The notes under the pieces: model-generated | Databases searched by the model: none | What the model saw: the letters and a program-made list of their open reading frames with translations, nothing else | Told to the model about the DNA's origin: nothing | Origin: Anagrus nilaparvatae | Lineage: Eukaryota; Arthropoda; Insecta; Hymenoptera; Mymaridae | Length of the DNA: 64,000 nucleotides | Assembly: GCA_022575985.1 (NCBI GenBank) | Contig: JAKSXM010000272.1 | Location: forward strand, 8,246,001-8,310,000 | Direction: 5' to 3' | Part shown: one piece after another, positions 34,904-45,849 of the stretch | How the letters are laid out: every line of letters begins with the position of its first letter | Position numbering within the stretch: position 1 is the first letter of the stretch | Made by a program: the position numbers and the translations under genes

Positions 34904-35394
34904 CTCACACCATTTCTTTTAATTAAAATATTTTTGTAAATTGTACAGACCAAACCCAGTTGCTGGGTTTTCTAATTTGTTCATTTCCGTTTTCACCTAT
35001 ACAATTCCTACGAAATGAGATAAAGAAATTTACTACTCATCGCCGAAAACAAAATAAAAACGTTTCAGATGACAAGTCAATTATCATTCTTCATAGTCTA
35101 ACAAAAGCATTCAGTGATTTTCTCGGTGATTTTAAAAACATATGGAATACAACGATTAATTTCGGCAGATAGCAGCGCAAATACTTTGTGATTTAATTTT
35201 TAATACCCACAAAAGGTTCTAATTCATAGGCTAAGGCAGAAATAAATTTTACTGTCAACATTTAATTTCTGATTACATTTAATTTTAATAAAATATTAAA
35301 TCGGGCACCTGGTAAAAAATAGATACAAATAATTTACAAAAATAATACAAAATAAATTTGATTTCTGTATTTTAGATTACATATAATAAAATTT

Positions 35395-35850
35395 ATAACG
35401 GGTTTGCATAACTACACAACCAACAAGCATGGAACATGTTCACTTATAACACTGATAATAAAGTATCTATTGTGTTCTTAATATCAATATTTATATCCAA
35501 ATATTTATATTTAAATTTTTATTATAGAAATCATGCTGCTTACAATTCAAAGTCAACAGTAGCAACAAAATTAATTAAATTTTCAAATAATTATTATTGT
35601 TTTTTAAATAATATGAATTTATTTTTTATTCATTTTTACAATAAATTCTTTAAAAATTCTGCACCAAAGGTCCCTAGGTACTTCTGCACCAAAGATCCCT
35701 AATTGCAAATATTTTAAGTCCATTTTACCTCCCCCTAAAAACGTCAATATTTCACCCCCCCCATAAAACGTCAATTTTTCACCCCCCCCCCCCCTACCGA
35801 GCCAGACTTTTTCAAATACCCAATACAATGAACATGTTCCATGTTACAAT
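35395..35850. repeat. Full inverted copy of the ACATGGAACAT dispersed repeat
   Basis: Starts AACGGGTTTGCATAACTACA, has GCATGGAACATGTTC at 35429, then a long AT interior, a C-rich stretch (35744-35795) and TGAACATGTTCCATGTTAC at 35829-35847. The two GGAACATGTTC blocks may mark one compound insertion. The frames at 35436 and 35619 lie inside it and are not genes. Confidence 0.5.
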
Positions 35851-35859
35851 TTGTAGAAA

Positions 35860-36775
35860 TTGTTTTGCAAAAAATACGAATGTTGTCTTTATGCATTCAT
35901 TTATCGAAATTTAAAAATACTGACGAGTCAGTTAAAATAAAATAAAAATGAAAAATATCAAAGTTACATGCTGCACGTCACCTTTCTTTTCTCATATATA
36001 TATTTCTTTTCAACATCGATATTTATGTCGACGTTATGCTAATTTCACCATATATTGCTTTAAAATGCATTTACGTGCGTTGACCATTTCAACGCTGGCG
36101 ATCTTTTTTTTTAACACCGACAGCTCCCCAAAAAAAAATAATTTTTTTTTCTTACCACACACACACTTACTTATAAATATCATTTTTTTTACAAATAAAA
36201 AGCAATATTTAACAAAAATTGCACATTACGCTACTGAACATATAATATATACTTCTTTGTCAAACCCTTTAAAGCTTATCTTTTTTCTCGTCTTTTTTAT
36301 TTTCTTCACACGGGACTATATTGCTTTGCGTGATTTACTGCAAAAAAATTAACCTCTGTATTTTTTTTAAATTTATATTTATTATACAAGTAAACTATGT
36401 TTTTTTTTATTTTTTATTTGTTCGACAACACCGTATATAAATATAAATATATACCGGTAGGTGAACATGTCAAAATTAATGAAACTCATTAAATAGTAAT
36501 AAAGAAAAAAAAAATTAAAATTTGTCAACTTGGAATTGATTTTGATTATTTATATAAATGAAGAAATTTACATGTTAACTACTCAGATGTATAATACTAT
36601 TTTAACTTTACATAAAAAAAATTCTGAGATTCTCGATTACCAGGTAAAATTAGCTGTCTCTTATCAACAAAAAAAAATTGGATCCAAAAGAAGTTTTTGC
36701 AACTTTGTTCAATCAATCATAACTAGCACTAATTTTATTAGTTTATATGAAATTTTAAGGTACCATAAGAAGTCT
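35860..36775. other. AT-rich spacer with long chance frames
   Basis: The plus-strand frames 35948-36352 (134 codons) and 36530-36799 (89 codons) are longer than most here, but they show no motif, no splice partners and a Phe/Ile/Asn/Lys/Thr-heavy composition. I do not call them genes. Confidence 0.4.
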
Positions 36776-36779
36776 TTTA

Positions 36780-37015
36780 AACAAAAGTATCTTTTTTAGG
36801 CCTTTAGGGCCCCTTTAAGACCCCGGAATATAATATTGAATTTTTCAAAAATCGGTTTTTGAACATAAAAAAAATATAACGTCCTTAAATTTTTCTTATA
36901 GTCTTGGCGTGGTAAAAATATATAGTTTTTAAATTTTTATAAAATCTCCTGAAGGAGGAACTACTTTCTAATACCCGAAAATCTTCTACCACCGTTTACT
37001 CGTGCTTTGTGTAGT
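36780..37015. repeat. Inverted fragment of the foldback element at 44870-45840
   Basis: GGGCCCCTTTAAGACCCCG, 'TATAATATTGAATTTTTCAAAA' and 'TCTAATACCCGAAAATCTTCT' are the complements of segments between 45370 and 45565. It flanks the tandem-repeat and histone-like block on the left. Confidence 0.65.
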
Positions 37016-37039
37016 CGTAGAGCCTTATATTGTAATCAC

Positions 37040-37190
37040 TTTTTTTTCTGATAGGTCATTTAATTTTGGGTAGTTGAATACAAATATGAAATCCATTTTA
37101 ACTAAAAATGGTCCAGTTGCCCATAATAGGAATTTAGAGGTAATTTTTTGCGGTTATTTTATGATTTTTGTTAATTTCAGTAGAAGCTTT
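37040..37190. repeat. One unit of the 122-bp transposon repeat
   Basis: 'TTTTGGGTAGTTGAATACAAATATGA', 'AAAAATGGTCCAGTTGCCC' and 'ATAGGAATTTAGAGG' match the unit at 13197-13318. A further short piece in the same orientation lies at about 38030-38085, so the histone-like block sits between two pieces of the repeat. Confidence 0.65.
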
Positions 37191-37223
37191 CTGTATTATT
37201 TGTTCTTTGTTGTACGTGATAGG

Positions 37224-37245
37224 TGGCCCTAAAAAGGGCCGGTGG
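37224..37245 (-). terminator. Histone-type 3' stem-loop
   Basis: On the minus strand GGCCCTTTTTAGGGCC forms a 6-bp stem with a 4-base loop, preceded by CCACC and followed by ACC. It closely matches the 3'-end stem-loop of replication-dependent animal histone mRNAs (GGCYCTTTTCAGRGCC). It sits about 430 bp downstream of the histone-like promoter at 37682-37723 on the same strand, roughly the length of a core histone mRNA. Confidence 0.6.
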
Positions 37246-37249
37246 TTTT

Positions 37250-37985
37250 TTTGCATTTGATGCATGGCTTCAGCCACACGTTCCAAATCAATAAATCACA
37301 GACATACAACAAATTCAATCACTAAGGTCACAAATACACATACATACACAAACATACGAAAGAGAAATCAAAAACTTACAAACATGCGAGCACCTAGTGC
37401 TCAGGTGACTTCTCCTGGCCAGGAATATCAATGTCCACCTCTTCAAGCCTACAAGCTCGGAAAATTGCACCAAGCGATTCAATCAATCACAGCTTATGAA
37501 CTGCTTCAATGAGGATTTAACGCCCGAAAGCCACGGACTCCTCCAAGTGCACCAAGCACATCAGCAACAATCAAACCAGCAAACAATCTCATCCACAGAA
37601 TAGCGAAGGTGTCAAGATACCCGCGTGCGTAAAGGCTGAATTCAGAACAGCAAAATGCTGCTCCGGCCAATATCGCGGTTATATTTATAGACCTCCCCCG
37701 TCTTAGTCGCGCTTGCTGATTGGCGCGCGCGCGAAAAAACCATTATAAATTTTGCGATAGCTGCTAGAGCAAAAGGAGTTAAGGCAATAGCAAAGGAAAT
37801 GCTACTGCCGCAAGAGCAAAGGGAGCAAAGACCAATGCTAATCACCGCGAAGCTAAGTTTGCGTGGCAAAGCTAAGTGAAAGGCTAAGAGCGCCCGAGCT
37901 CGCCGGAGTGGCAAGGCTATGTGAAAGGCTGAGAGGGCCAGAGCTCGCCAGAGTGCCAGGAACAACTCATATAATTTCACTTTTT
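37250..37985. pseudogene. Decayed histone-locus-like block (divergent promoter, H2A-like start, no intact histone ORF)
   Basis: This block is much richer in GC than its surroundings. On the minus strand it has a CCAAT box, a TATAAATA box and, downstream, a histone 3' stem-loop. On the plus strand another TATA-like sequence (37743) leads into Lys/Ala/Arg/Gly-rich frames such as ARAKGVKAIAK and GKAK-stop-KAKSARARRSG, which recall the H2A N-terminal tail and appear partly duplicated (GKAM-stop-KAERARARQS). No full histone fold is readable on either strand. A divergent H2A/H2B pair that lost its coding parts, or a histone promoter carried by a mobile element, would explain this. The 37264-37512 frame is not recognised as a histone. 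Confidence 0.45.
37682..37723 (-). promoter_or_regulatory. CCAAT plus TATA promoter, histone-like
   Basis: On the minus strand CCAAT (37719-37723) precedes TATAAATA (37682-37689) by about 30 bases. The arrangement is that of histone gene promoters, and it drives towards the stem-loop at 37224. Confidence 0.5.
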
Positions 37986-38094
37986 TTTTTCTTTCTTATT
38001 TGCTAAAAGAAACAATTTTTGTCGGTTAAATATGTATTTTAGGTCTTTAAACACGAATATCATATCAGTTTCTCATATTATCAATCATCAATGA

Positions 38095-39285
38095 GTTTTT
38101 GACCGGTTGTGAATGGACGCCTTTTAGTACCTCTGAATTTAAAATAGAACTTGCACTTGAATCTCGACTTGAATGCCTTAAATCAAACCTAAAGTTGGCA
38201 ATTGATCAGCTTGCTCCCCTCAAAACCATCACCCCTAAAAGAATCAAACGTCCATATATTAATGATGAAATACAATTGCTTATCAGCAACAATAAGGCCT
38301 TAGTACTTCTAAATGAACTCTTAGCTTTCTTAAATCAAATAGAAGTCCTCTCTGAGACAGCGTGCTGCTTCTTCTATCAGGAGCAAATTAGCAATGCATT
38401 TAATAACAACCAGGATATAGGGCGTGAGCTGAGGTATCTTGGATTGTTACCCAAACCTAAGACTGAACTCCATGGCTTTTTACCTAATGATATCAATGCT
38501 CATTTTGCTGGTGTATCTACATCATCTTCTGAAAATCTCGCAGATGCTAAAGAATTTATTTCAAATGCCTCCACTGATTTCTTCAAATTTGACAAAGTTC
38601 ACTCTTAATGACGTAATCCTGGCCGTTGCGCATTTTAAGGTGACTGGGGATTATGCCATTGCACAGAGGATCATTGCCAGGTTTTTACCTACAAATGGTC
38701 CACTGTTAGCCATATTATTCAATGTTTCTCTGGAGAATGAGGTTTTCCCCATAACCTGGGAAAAACGCTCCTGGTTGTGATTAAAAAGACCTCATTACCA
38801 TTGAACGCATCATCGTTGCGCTCCTATGCTTTCTGTCAAAGATCAATGCAGAAACTGCCTTTATAAAGTTGACAGATGATATCAGACGAGGTATTAGTAA
38901 CAGGCTTGTCATTTTTTTACATTAATTCGAATATAGTAAAGCATTTGATACCGTATCACCAACAAAACTCTTGATTAAACTTACGGATATGGGTTTCTCA
39001 CGAATGGCCTTATTATGGATTAAATCTTATCTTAAAGATCGTCAATTTCAAGTAATTTCTAAAACTTCTAGCTCTGATACGCTCACTACTAAACTCGGTG
39101 TCCCTTAAGGCTCAGTCTTGAGACTGTTGCTGTTTTGTAACTATATCAATGAACTAGGAGTACTTCTACCACCGGGGGTTTTAATTATATGCTGATGATC
39201 TTCAAGTTTACTTTCAGGTCCTCCCTGAAGATACTGTACTTGCAGTTGACACCCTAGTAGTTAAGCTATGCGGAAGATACCTCAG
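38095..39285 (+). pseudogene. LINE reverse transcriptase remnant (Jockey/I-like)
   Basis: Connected frames give the linker before the polymerase (LLPKPKTELHGF, NDINAHFAGVSTSSSENL), then VILAVAHFKVTGDYAIAQRI, EYSKAFDTVSPTKLLIKLTD, GFSRMALLWIKSYLKDRQFQ, KLGVP-stop-GSVL and ADDLQVYFQV. These are reverse transcriptase blocks of Jockey/I-type non-LTR elements, with the YADD box partly changed. Several stops and frameshifts disable it. It breaks off soon after the ADD box. Confidence 0.8.
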
Positions 39286-39299
39286 AAAGATACCTCTCT

Positions 39300-39660
39300 G
39301 GGGAACTCCCTCAGAAGATGATGTACCCCCAGGATGTGTCGGTACGGTAGGGAGTTGCTCCACTATTTATTTTTTTGTTGAAAATTTATTCAATTTACCG
39401 CCGAGTGAGGAGAACCCTCTGAATAATTATTTTTTTGCGGATGATCACGCAGTACACACGCTTCCTATTTTTTTTCTCTTGTCAGCAGGCATTACGTTAT
39501 TTTATGTTTCTCTTATAAATTTTTATAAAAGAAAAACGTGCACAAGTTAAAAAAAAATTCATTTTAATATATATTTATAAATTTTAATTTAAAATAAAAA
39601 GTAAAAAGATTAAAATATTTATGATTAGTTATAAAAAAATAGAGGTTAATTTTACTTAAA
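39300..39660. other. Junction sequence after the reverse transcriptase
   Basis: A mixed-composition stretch (39290-39480, with GAAGATACCTCAGAAAGATA and GAACTCCCTCAGAAGATG) and then AT-rich sequence. It may hold the terminus of a DNA transposon that carries the multi-exon gene downstream. No ORF. Confidence 0.35.
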
Positions 39661-39666
39661 GTTAAA

Positions 39667-41272
39667 ATGAGTGAAGATAAATGTAAAATTAGAATTCCTT
39701 TAAAGGATTTAAATAAATTGATTACATTTTCGCAAGTAAAATTATATTATATAAAAAAGGAAAGAAAAAAAAGCTTTTTTTTAAATTTGAAAATTATTAT
39801 AATAATATTCTCATTTTAGCCTTTGTTATTTTATCAGAGCCTCAAAACACCACCAACAAGTACTGTCAAAAATTGAAATGTAAGATTTATTCTTTATTTA
39901 TTATTTTTATTTAATGATTCACTTAATTATTTATTTTTCTTTTTTTAGCATTTAATTTCATACATTAGAAAAACAGATTAATTGGATGTAGTGACAGTTG
40001 CTCTAAATGGACAAGAAGACTCAATGGATGTAACTGCAGTTGCTCGTAATGGTCAAAAAGAGTCATTGGATGTAGTGACAGTTGCTCTAAATGGACAAGA
40101 AGGTTCAATGGATGTAACTGCAGTTGCTCGTAATGGTCAAAAAGAGTCATTGGATAAAGATTCAGGTGCTTGTAATGGACAAGAAGACTCAATGGATGTA
40201 ACTGCAGTTGCTCGTAATGGTCAAAAAGAGTCATTGGATGTAGTGACAGTTACTCTAAATAGACAAGAAGACTCAATGGATGTAACTGCAGTTGCTCGTA
40301 ATGGTCAAAAAGAGTCATTGGATGTAGTGACTCTTGCTCTAAATGGTCAAGAAGACTCAAAGGATGTTGAAAAAGATGAAGATATCACTAATGAAATATG
40401 TAAAAATGTAAGTATCCTCACTTTATCAATAAAAAAAAGTTTTATTAATTATTATTAATTTTTTTTAGGATTCAATGGATGCGAATGAATGCATTGATGA
40501 CATCGCTTCATTATTTACAATTAAAACACATTATAATATTCACACCACTTCAATAGCTTTGCAACCAAAGGTAAATTTTAATGTAAATTATGTGTATAAT
40601 AATATTTTTTTATAAAATTTATTAATTATTTTTTATTTTTTATTTTAGTCATTTTCATCAAATGGAATAACTGACTTTCTAAATTTGCCACTTCTTCAGA
40701 TTAATAATGAAGATTTTGTATGTGAAATTGTAGGTTACGAGAAAGATGATAATGGAAGTGTTGATGTTAGACGTAATTTCACTAGATGTAGTGAAGATGT
40801 TGATGTTGATAAAGGATAGATGTCATATAAACGCCAGTATTACAGGTGGTAGAAATGATTATTGTGTTATAAAAGATGGTATTGTAGGTGGTATAAATGA
40901 TAATTGTGATAATGGTGGTGTCGATGCAGATAAAATTTATTTAAAAGGTTTGCAGAAGTTAAGTTGCCTGAAAAATATTTTAAAAATGTTGTTAATTTAG
41001 AAGATATTTCAAAATGTCCGACTTTAAAAACATTAAAAAAATGGCAGATTCTAGACTATTTATGTAAACATATTGCAAACTTGCCTAAAGAATTTATTGT
41101 AAATGTGGCTGCAGAAAATGTTGACGTTGCATGGGATAAAATGCCCGAACATTATAAAATTAATTGTGATATTTTTATTTGTGTTAGATGTAGAATACAT
41201 GATCATTCAGATAAACTTGTTACTCCTATGATAAAGGAGTATAAATATTGTATGGAAACTATGAATATTTAA
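39667..41272 (+). pseudogene. Decayed multi-exon gene with alternating 14-aa tandem repeats
   Basis: I do not recognise the family. Apparent exons are 39667-39735 (ATG, 23 codons, GTAAAA donor), a poor exon near 39820-39880, 39949-40407, 40469-40570 and 40649 to about 40753. A C-terminal exon, from about 40950 to a TAG/TAA region ending at 41272, is followed by AATAAA. The 39949-40407 exon is open except for one TAA at 39979-39981, directly before nine 42-nt repeats. Two unit types alternate: DVVTVALNGQEDS and DVTAVARNGQKES. The 40469 and 40649 exons keep phase 0. The 40649 frame meets a TAG at 40817 unless a donor near 40754 joins the last exon. The C-terminal part (VKLPEKYFKNVV ... FICVRCRIHDHSD) is coding-like. 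A MULE transposase lies just downstream, so this may be a transposon passenger or companion gene. Confidence 0.5.
39982..40368 (+). repeat. Nine-unit 42-bp coding tandem repeat
   Basis: Units start at 39982, 40024, 40066, 40108, 40150, 40192, 40234, 40276 and 40318. Odd and even units differ consistently, so the true period is 84 bp (28 residues). Unit five (LDKDSGACNGQEDS) is the most diverged. All units keep the frame. Confidence 0.9.
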
Positions 41273-41477
41273 TTTTTTTATCAATAAAACAAAATGTAAC
41301 CTATAAAAAAAAATAATGTAATTTTTATAAATAAATGTTTTGTTTCTATTTGATTCTTTTTATTTTTTACTCCTACCCTTCCCACATAAAGGATCACTAA
41401 CAAGACCTAATTACTTAGGCCATGTTAGTGCTGTTTTATTATATATACTCTATACAGTAACCCAGAAGACCACACTT

Positions 41478-41990
41478 TTAAGGATTATGTGCATATGATG
41501 ATTCTTCTTGCTTTTGTACCAGTAGAAATCGTAGAAGAATATTTTTCTACTTTGAAACCAGATCCCCATAAATTTACAACCAGTATTTCAATATTTTGAT
41601 AAATTTTATGTAAGAGGAAAACCAGCACGCGGTAGACGAAGAAGATTTCCACCCCACTATAGTCCAACATTATGGAATCAATATAATTTTTTCCTTATGC
41701 GTACTGCGCGTACAAACAATATTTCCGAAGATTATCATAACCGGTTACAAATCGTCCTTGGCAAACATTACCCTAGTTTGTATGCATTTTTAGTGGAATT
41801 AAAAAATGAACAAGGTGATGCGGAAATTATGATTCGTTAAATTCAAGTAGGACAAAAAGTAAAAAATGGGCAAGATACAAAAAGAAAAAAAAAAGAAGAA
41901 CAATTTTTTCGAATTGTTTCAACGTATCAAGAATATATAAACAACAACGTTATATTAACGTATTTAAAAGTCTTAGGACACTCTGGGTAG
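41478..41990 (+). pseudogene. MULE transposase C-terminal remnant
   Basis: The translation gives FKDYVHMMILLAFVPVEIV and, after a stop and frameshift, FPPHYSPTLWNQYNFFL, RTARTNNISEDYHNRLQIVL and GKHYPSLYAFLVELKNEQGD. The RTNN..E..H..L pattern followed by HPSL..F is characteristic of Mutator-like transposases of the insect FLYWCH-associated type. The catalytic part is missing and at least two stops are present. Confidence 0.75.
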
Positions 41991-41999
41991 AAAAAAAAA

Positions 42000-42620
42000 G
42001 AATTGGAAAAAAAAATTGGAAAAAGTTTCCACCTACCGAAAATGGGTCTATAAGAGGCCTATAAACCCTCAAAAAAATTTTAAATGCTTCAGTTTCCAAA
42101 AATTTTATACTCGTCTCTTTTCAATTGTTTGTTTAACAGATATGATAATTTAAAGTCAAAGTCCTAATTTTAGGGTTTTTAAAAAAATTTTAATTATTAT
42201 CTTTGAAAAGCGATATCTCAGAAACTATTAAATGAAAAGAGACGAGTAATCAGCTTTTAGAAACTTGAAGCTTGCAGAAATTTTGGTTTATACGGAAATT
42301 AAAAGGTGATACTATACAAAAAAACATGAGATCAATTGAAAGTATTTGAGATATCTTGCGAGATTGCAGAATTATATTGAAGATTACGAAAAAACCGAAA
42401 TACCCTAATCTTTGTAATATTTATATAATGTAAAATTTTGAAAGAGAAATCAGAATTTTTTTTTTAAATATAAATTTATCTAATATTATCTCCAGTTGGT
42501 ATTATTGGTTAACTGAAAAATCGGGTACTGAACCCGAAAACCCGAGTTTTTTCATAATTTTTGACAGAAAGCTTTTCATTTCAATCCGTATCTGCTTTTC
42601 CCTTGTTCTGCCCCCTCTTG
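42000..42620. other. Spacer between transposon remnants
   Basis: Moderately AT-rich with no readable ORF. Probably 3' sequence of the MULE and an eroded repeat. Confidence 0.35.
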
Positions 42621-42629
42621 TTCTGCCTC

Positions 42630-43535
42630 TATATTATTGATGTTTTATCTAGATGTAGGAATCTATCATCTTCTATATGCTGACGACTCGCAAATTTACG
42701 TATAAGCTCCTCCTGAGAAAATAAATGACGCATTTCAGAAACTTTCATCAATGGCCAATAACATCAATATTTGGGTCAAAAACGTATCCCTGAGACTTAA
42801 CCCGAACAAGACAAAAGCTATATATTTTGGTAAAAGCCATTTTGTAGATCAAATAGACAAACTAAATCTACCTGGAGTGGTTGTAAGTGATGGAGTCACG
42901 GTACCTTTCACTAATGAAGTTACAAGTCTGGGAGTAATTCTAGACAATAAGTTAACTTGGGAATCACATATTTCACTCGTGAGTAAAAAAGTCAATAGAG
43001 TACTTTTCACACTACGATTTATTAGGCAGTGCACAAACGAATATCTTCGAATTAAACTTATACAAGCATTAGTGGTTCCCAATTTATACTACTGCTCTGT
43101 TGTATACCTAAACTGCTCGACAAATCTGAAAGACAGAATACAAAGATCGAGTTACACATGCTTAAGATATATCTATGGAATCGGCAGGGAGACACATATT
43201 ACTCCTTACATAGACAAATTAGGGTGGTTAACCACTAACAACCGTAGGATAAATTTTACATCTATCATTATATATAAAATTCTTTGTTTTCGACTCACAT
43301 TTTTGAAAAGTACATTCCTAAAGAGACAACTAGAGGTGAGTTAATAACACGCGAGTTGGCTACACCCAAACCTGAAAAGTGGAATGGGGACTCCTCATTC
43401 CTAGTACAAGAAGTAAAAAGCTGCAATTTTCTCCCTACATCAACACGATTCCTTCCCTCGATTAACTCCTTTAAAACAGGTTTATTTAAGTACTTGAAAA
43501 GTTCTAGTCATACATATAAAGATTCGGTCTTTTAA
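42630..43535 (+). pseudogene. LINE reverse transcriptase C-terminal remnant
   Basis: Begins at the catalytic box (YHLLYADDSQIYV, then a stop) and runs through AFQKLSSMANNINIWVKN, LRLNPNKTKAIYFG, VTSLGVILDNKLTWESHIS and LRFIRQCTNEYLR to a C-terminal WGRTTR-like region, ending after LPSINSFKTGLFKYL. A frameshift near 43290 splits it into two overlapping frames. It overlaps the 38095-39285 copy around the ADD box, so the two are separate insertions of related Jockey/I-type elements. Confidence 0.8.
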
Positions 43536-43539
43536 CAAT

Positions 43540-44840
43540 ATTTTATCAGGACTAAAATACATTAATGTTACCAAAAATTTACTATTATTTCACTATATGC
43601 TACTTATCGTTGCTATAATACTGCTAATTTTGTTTCTTATTATTTTATATGTTATAATTGTTATATTATGATATTATATTATATTATGTTATTCTGTATC
43701 AGAAATTTTTGTATTATACAAATAAAGAGACTATTTACATTTATATATACATTTCTTTTTCGACAAATCTCGAGCTTTACCCGAAACTTTATCCAATCCA
43801 TCCCTATTTACAAAAACCCAAATTTCTGGTAATAACCGCATAGCCTTAATTTTCATGTTTGAAAACCTTTTAAAAAATTAGCCATAATAATAATATTATT
43901 AATGTAACTATTGATGACATAGAAGACAAAAAGTACAAATAAACTAAAAATAAAGAAAATAATAAAATTGTTTTTCATTTATTTTCAATTTAAAAAAAAA
44001 AAAAGCTATGACACTTTAATTACATAGTGAAAATGAAAAAAAAAATTCATCAACAATATAATATAATATACTTCCTTATTAAAAATTTTGCATGTGTATA
44101 AGATTTTTTAAAATTTTAAATCACGCAAAGATATTGTACATAGACTTATTATAATCTTTAAATCAATTATCTTGTAAATAAGTTTATATAAATAAAGACA
44201 AAAGTTAAATTGTCGAGTTACGCAAGCTTGAGTTTCGATAATTACTGAAACAATGTCCAAAGGGGTTTTTTTTTATTTTATTTTTATATTGTTTAATTAT
44301 CAGGATTGAAAATCACCTTATAAGCGTCACTCAATCTTTTTTATATAAATTACACAATTTGTACTCAATTTCTTTTTCTATTTATTTAATTGTTTAAATC
44401 TTTTTTCCGGCTTACGAAGATTTCGATAAAAGTAAATCTCTTTTTATTTATTTACTTAAGATTTAAGTACGTTGATAATTGAGTATGTGTACTCAGTATG
44501 TAATATTTAATTATTTAACTGTAAAATATATCGGATTAAATTTGTTTCTTAATCATATTAATTTTATTTTATTATTTTAATTCAAAGAGGAGATATCAAA
44601 GGCTTCGCAGAATTTCACAGTCCAATTCAATTATAGGAACTTAAACATATTTTATTTTACTTGTTTAGATTACAATTTTCAAATTAAATTAATAAATTCT
44701 AGCTTTGATTACTATTTTTGATATCAAAATATTTTTTTAAATAATTAGTCTGAGTAAATCATTACTGAGTAGGTTTGTTCAAGATAAAATCGCGGGTAGT
44801 GGATAATGTTATAAAACTGATTTAATTTTCTTGGCATAGG
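43540..44840. other. AT-rich spacer
   Basis: No gene supported. Includes a TAT/ATA-rich simple stretch (43650-43760) and runs of A and T. Confidence 0.45.
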
Positions 44841-44864
44841 TTGTACAAGAGTTATTTCCGGGTA

Positions 44865-45840
44865 TGTATAGTAATTTTGCCCCCGAAACCATTTCTAACC
44901 AAAGCATTAGCACTCGAAAAGTTATCAAAAAACTCACTGATTCCCATTCGAATTAGAACTCCAGGCCACTACAGGACCCCAAAAACCTAAAAACTCGTGT
45001 TTAAACCTAAGCACTCGAAAAGTTATCAAAAAACTCACTGATTCCCATTCGAATTAGAACTCCAGGCCACTACAGGACCCCAAAAACTCGTGTTTTGGGC
45101 TTTTTAAGATTTTATTTAATTTTTGATACCCGTTAATATTTAATAATAATACTCTGCTCATTCGCTGGAAAACTTAACCCACTTATGCATTTAAAAAGCA
45201 AAATTATGCGTAAAGCGCGGATAAACGGCGGTAACAGGTTAGGACGATTGGGGCCGCAGAATTTTTGCTATTGATAAAAATTATTTTAATAACTATTCTT
45301 TTACATTTTAGGCCCAATAATAAACTGTTTAAAGTAAAAATTTCATAGCAGTTAAAAAACCGCGGGTAAATGGCGATAGAAGATTATAAATTTTCGGGTA
45401 TTAGAAACTGCTCCCCCCCCCCCCCAGGAGATATTCTAAAAAATTAAAAAATATGTTTTTTCACCCCATCAGGACTATACAAAAAATTTAAGGATGGCAT
45501 ATTTTTTTTATGCTCAAAAAACCCAACTTTTGAAAAATTCAAAATTATATTTCGGGGTCTTAAAGGGGCCCTAGAATCTCAACAAAAAAAATTTTCTTGA
45601 AAAAAGGGGGAAAGGTTACGTTTTTCAGCCTATGAGCAGAGTATTATTTGTTAATACTTTGGAGAAATTAAATAATATCTAAAAATACCAAAACAATGGC
45701 TTTTTTAGGTTTTCGTGAGCTTGTCGTGGCCTAGAGGTCTAATTCCACCGGGAATCAGTGAGTTTTTTGATAAATTTTTGGATGCTACTACTTAGATTAG
45801 GTTTAGTTTCGGGGGTCAAGTTTGACCACACTTATCTGGA
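44865..45840. mobile_element. Foldback element, the less interrupted copy of the family
   Basis: The left end (CCCCCGAAACCATTTCTAAC ... AAAAAACTCACTGATTCCC) and the right end (GGGAATCAGTGAGTTTTTTG ... TTAGTTTCGGGGG) are inverted repeats. The inversion continues inwards (ATACTCTGCTCATTCG against ATGAGCAGAGTATTAT). The left arm carries a 101-bp direct duplication at 44911-45111. No ORF. The split relative is at 12560-15190 and an inverted fragment at 36780-37015. Confidence 0.7.
44911..45088. repeat. Direct duplication inside the foldback arm, period 101 bp
   Basis: CACTCGAAAAGTTATCAAAA at 44911 recurs at 45012, and about 77 bp match without visible difference through AGGACCCCAAAAAC. It makes the left arm longer than the right. 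Confidence 0.85.
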
Positions 45841-45849
45841 AAATGCAGT

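Noticed and set aside
35948..36352. 134-codon plus frame
   Set aside because: No motif, homologue memory, splice context or balanced composition. Probably chance in AT-rich DNA.
37642..37980. 112-codon minus frame in the histone-like block
   Set aside because: It is the antisense of Lys/Ala/Arg-rich codons and runs into the promoter. No domain.
39965..40234. Minus-strand repeat-containing frame
   Set aside because: Antisense of the 42-bp coding repeat. The plus strand has flanking splice sites and continues into further exons.
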